This document shows positions 63,045-64,000 of a stretch of DNA of 64,000 nucleotides, piece by piece (positions within the stretch are counted from its first letter, which is position 1; every line of letters starts with the position of its first letter). The notes below the pieces were generated by a model, which had not been told where the DNA came from, made no database searches, and worked only from the letters and a program-made list of their open reading frames with translations. This stretch comes from Micromussa lordhowensis (Eukaryota > Cnidaria > Anthozoa > Scleractinia > Lobophylliidae). The position numbers and the translations under genes were made by a program. The stretch is from positions 459,001 to 523,000 of the forward strand of contig CAXHUQ010000601.1 of assembly GCA_964020085.1 (NCBI GenBank). The letters run 5' to 3'.

Positions 63045-64000
63045 TCATCTCCTAATTAAAATGCACTTAAAGTGCCACCATAGCACAACATTTTGCAGCA
63101 AACCGCGGCTCCCTAAGTGCCCGTAAAGTCGAGCTATGGCAAATTTGGCAAGGACACCCTCAGCGCGCATTTTCTAAAATTCTGCAAAGTTGCGACCAGG
63201 GGAAACTCCTGCAGAAAGAAGGCCAGTAAAAACACCCTGGCGCAAATGCCATGATCTCCTAATTAGAATGCACTTGAAGTGTCAACATAGCACAACATTT
63301 TGCAGCAAACCGCGGCTCCCTAAGTGCCGAGCTATGGCTAGAGCCGAGCTATGGCAAATTTTGCAAGGACACCCTCAGCGCGAATTTTCTGAAATTCTGC
63401 AAAGTTGCGAGCAGGGGAAAAACCTGCAGAAAGAAGGCCAGCAAAAAAACCCTGGCGCAAATGCCATTATCTCCTAATTAAAATGTACTTGAAGTGCAAA
63501 AATAGCACAACATTTTGCAGCAAACCGCGGCTCCCTAAGTGCCCGTAAAGCCGAGCTATGGCAAATTTGGCAAGGACACCCTCAGGGCGCATTTTCTGAA
63601 ATTCTGCAAAGTTGCGACCAGGGGAAAGTCCTGCAGAAAGAAGGCCAGAAAAAACACCCTGGCGCAAATGCCATTATCTCTTAATTTCAATGCACTTAAA
63701 GTCCCAACATAGCACAACATTTTGCAGGAAACCGCGGCTCCCAAAGTGCCCGTAAAGCCGAGCTATGGCAAATTTGGCAAGGGCACCCTCAGCGCGCATT
63801 TTCTGGAATTCTGCAAAGTTGCGACCAGGGAAAAAACCTGGAGAAAGAAGGCCAAAAAAACACCCTGGCGCAAATGCCGTTATCTCCTAATTAAAATGCA
63901 CTTGAAGTGCCAACATAGCACAACATTTTGCAGCAAACCGCGGCTCCCTAAGTGCCCGTAAAGCCGAGCTATGGCAAATTTGGCAAGGACACCCTCACCG
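63045..64000. repeat. Right copy of the 3,530-bp-spaced segment
   Basis: Matches 59,515 onward, including the internal 12-bp duplication (63,326-63,354). It continues to match 60,237 onward after 63,762 (caagggcacc, ttctggaattc). Between about 63,681 and 63,743 the sequence instead matches the monomer at about 61,807-61,870. Confidence 0.85.
63681..63743. repeat. Gene-conversion-like tract inside a monomer
   Basis: Compared with the otherwise matching segment at 60,151-60,213, about ten differences cluster in this 63-bp stretch, including ttaatttcaatgc, aaagtcccaac, gcaggaaacc and gctcccaaag. All of them are found together in the monomer at 61,807-61,870. The next donor-specific bases (gccgacctatggt) are absent, so the tract ends before about 63,762. 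On the left it may reach back to about 63,657. Confidence 0.8.

Larger units (their letters stand above)
55106..64000. repeat. Type A satellite array, right block
   Basis: About 43 type A monomers run to the window edge, which cuts a monomer at gacaccctcaccg, so the array continues. The first part repeats the higher-order order seen near 42,500-46,900. The later part (60,557-63,000) repeats the loosely ordered stretch near 47,700-51,000. All monomers are in the same orientation as the rest of the window. Confidence 0.97.

Noticed and set aside
1..64000. Hundreds of 60-138-codon open frames on both strands (for example minus-strand products starting MRQGVFSGLLSAG)
   Set aside because: They recur once per 207-bp monomer because 207 is a multiple of three. 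A and B versions differ at about 18 of 66 residues, frames are broken in the 149-bp units and by one-base length changes, and no known domain is visible. I treat them as repeat shadows, not genes.
1..64000. CENP-B box in the monomer (near gcccgtaaagccgag)
   Set aside because: The word superficially resembles the reverse box, but spacing and the required CGAA half are wrong. No monomer I read carries a proper match.
1..64000. Heat-shock-element-like ttctgaaattctgc
   Set aside because: GAA and TTC blocks are present but the spacing does not fit the nGAAnnTTCn rule. The motif is constant because the repeat is constant.
1..64000. CRISPR array
   Set aside because: The repeat is direct and regular, but there are no short repeats with unrelated spacers. 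The whole 207 bp is conserved between units.
1..64000. 5S rRNA, tRNA or snRNA tandem genes
   Set aside because: No 5S internal control region, tRNA A/B box pair or snRNA motif is recognisable in the monomer.
1..64000. LTR or LINE retrotransposon internal domains
   Set aside because: No reverse transcriptase, integrase or gag-like stretch is seen in any frame. The only non-satellite DNA is the ~535-bp insert.

Overview
The window is almost entirely one long satellite DNA array. About 310 head-to-tail copies of a roughly 207-bp monomer run in one orientation from base 1 to base 64,000. The only clear interruption is a ~535-bp segment of unrelated sequence near the left end (about 884-1,417). 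I see no complete protein-coding gene, no rRNA or tRNA gene, no CRISPR array and no bacterial-style operon. The many short open frames are by-products of a repeat whose length (207 = 3 x 69) keeps one frame open from monomer to monomer.

Organism: a eukaryote. The best clue is the ~535-bp insert. It carries a G-rich foldback with the phrase gagcgaagcgagc, a promoter-like stretch with CCAAT and CACGTG boxes, and an ATG-led first-exon-like fragment encoding a basic tail followed by CRICxCSL and ISTENLF. From memory this combination resembles multi-copy uncharacterised proteins and interspersed repeats of anthozoan cnidarians (stony corals, anemones). That assignment is moderate to weak. The satellite itself I do not recognise.

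Layout: two monomer subfamilies differ at about 27 of 207 positions (about 87% identical by my hand alignment of representative copies). Type A fills 1-8,325 (with the insert), about 30,986-54,115 and about 55,100-64,000. Type B fills about 8,326-30,985 and a five-monomer island at about 54,120-55,105. All four A/B switches keep monomer phase and fall inside short stretches identical in both types, as homologous recombination between subfamilies would leave them.

Second level of order: both subfamilies are arranged into higher-order repeats. In B these have periods of 356, 414, 828, 1,126, 1,333 and 3,616 bp. Several are built from normal 207-bp units plus a 149-bp unit that always carries the same 58-bp deletion. 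In A the periods are about 828, 2,070 and 2,689 bp, nested inside a large block of 6.8-7.7 kb present twice (about 31,060-38,715 and 38,716-45,540). Chimeric monomers at several block edges mark individual unequal crossovers. One 63-bp patch near 63,681 looks like a gene-conversion tract with an identifiable donor 1.9 kb away.

The regions do not work together as genes do. The window is best read as a record of amplification, deletion, conversion and subfamily exchange in a satellite, possibly pericentromeric or centromeric, although nothing in the sequence proves such a location.
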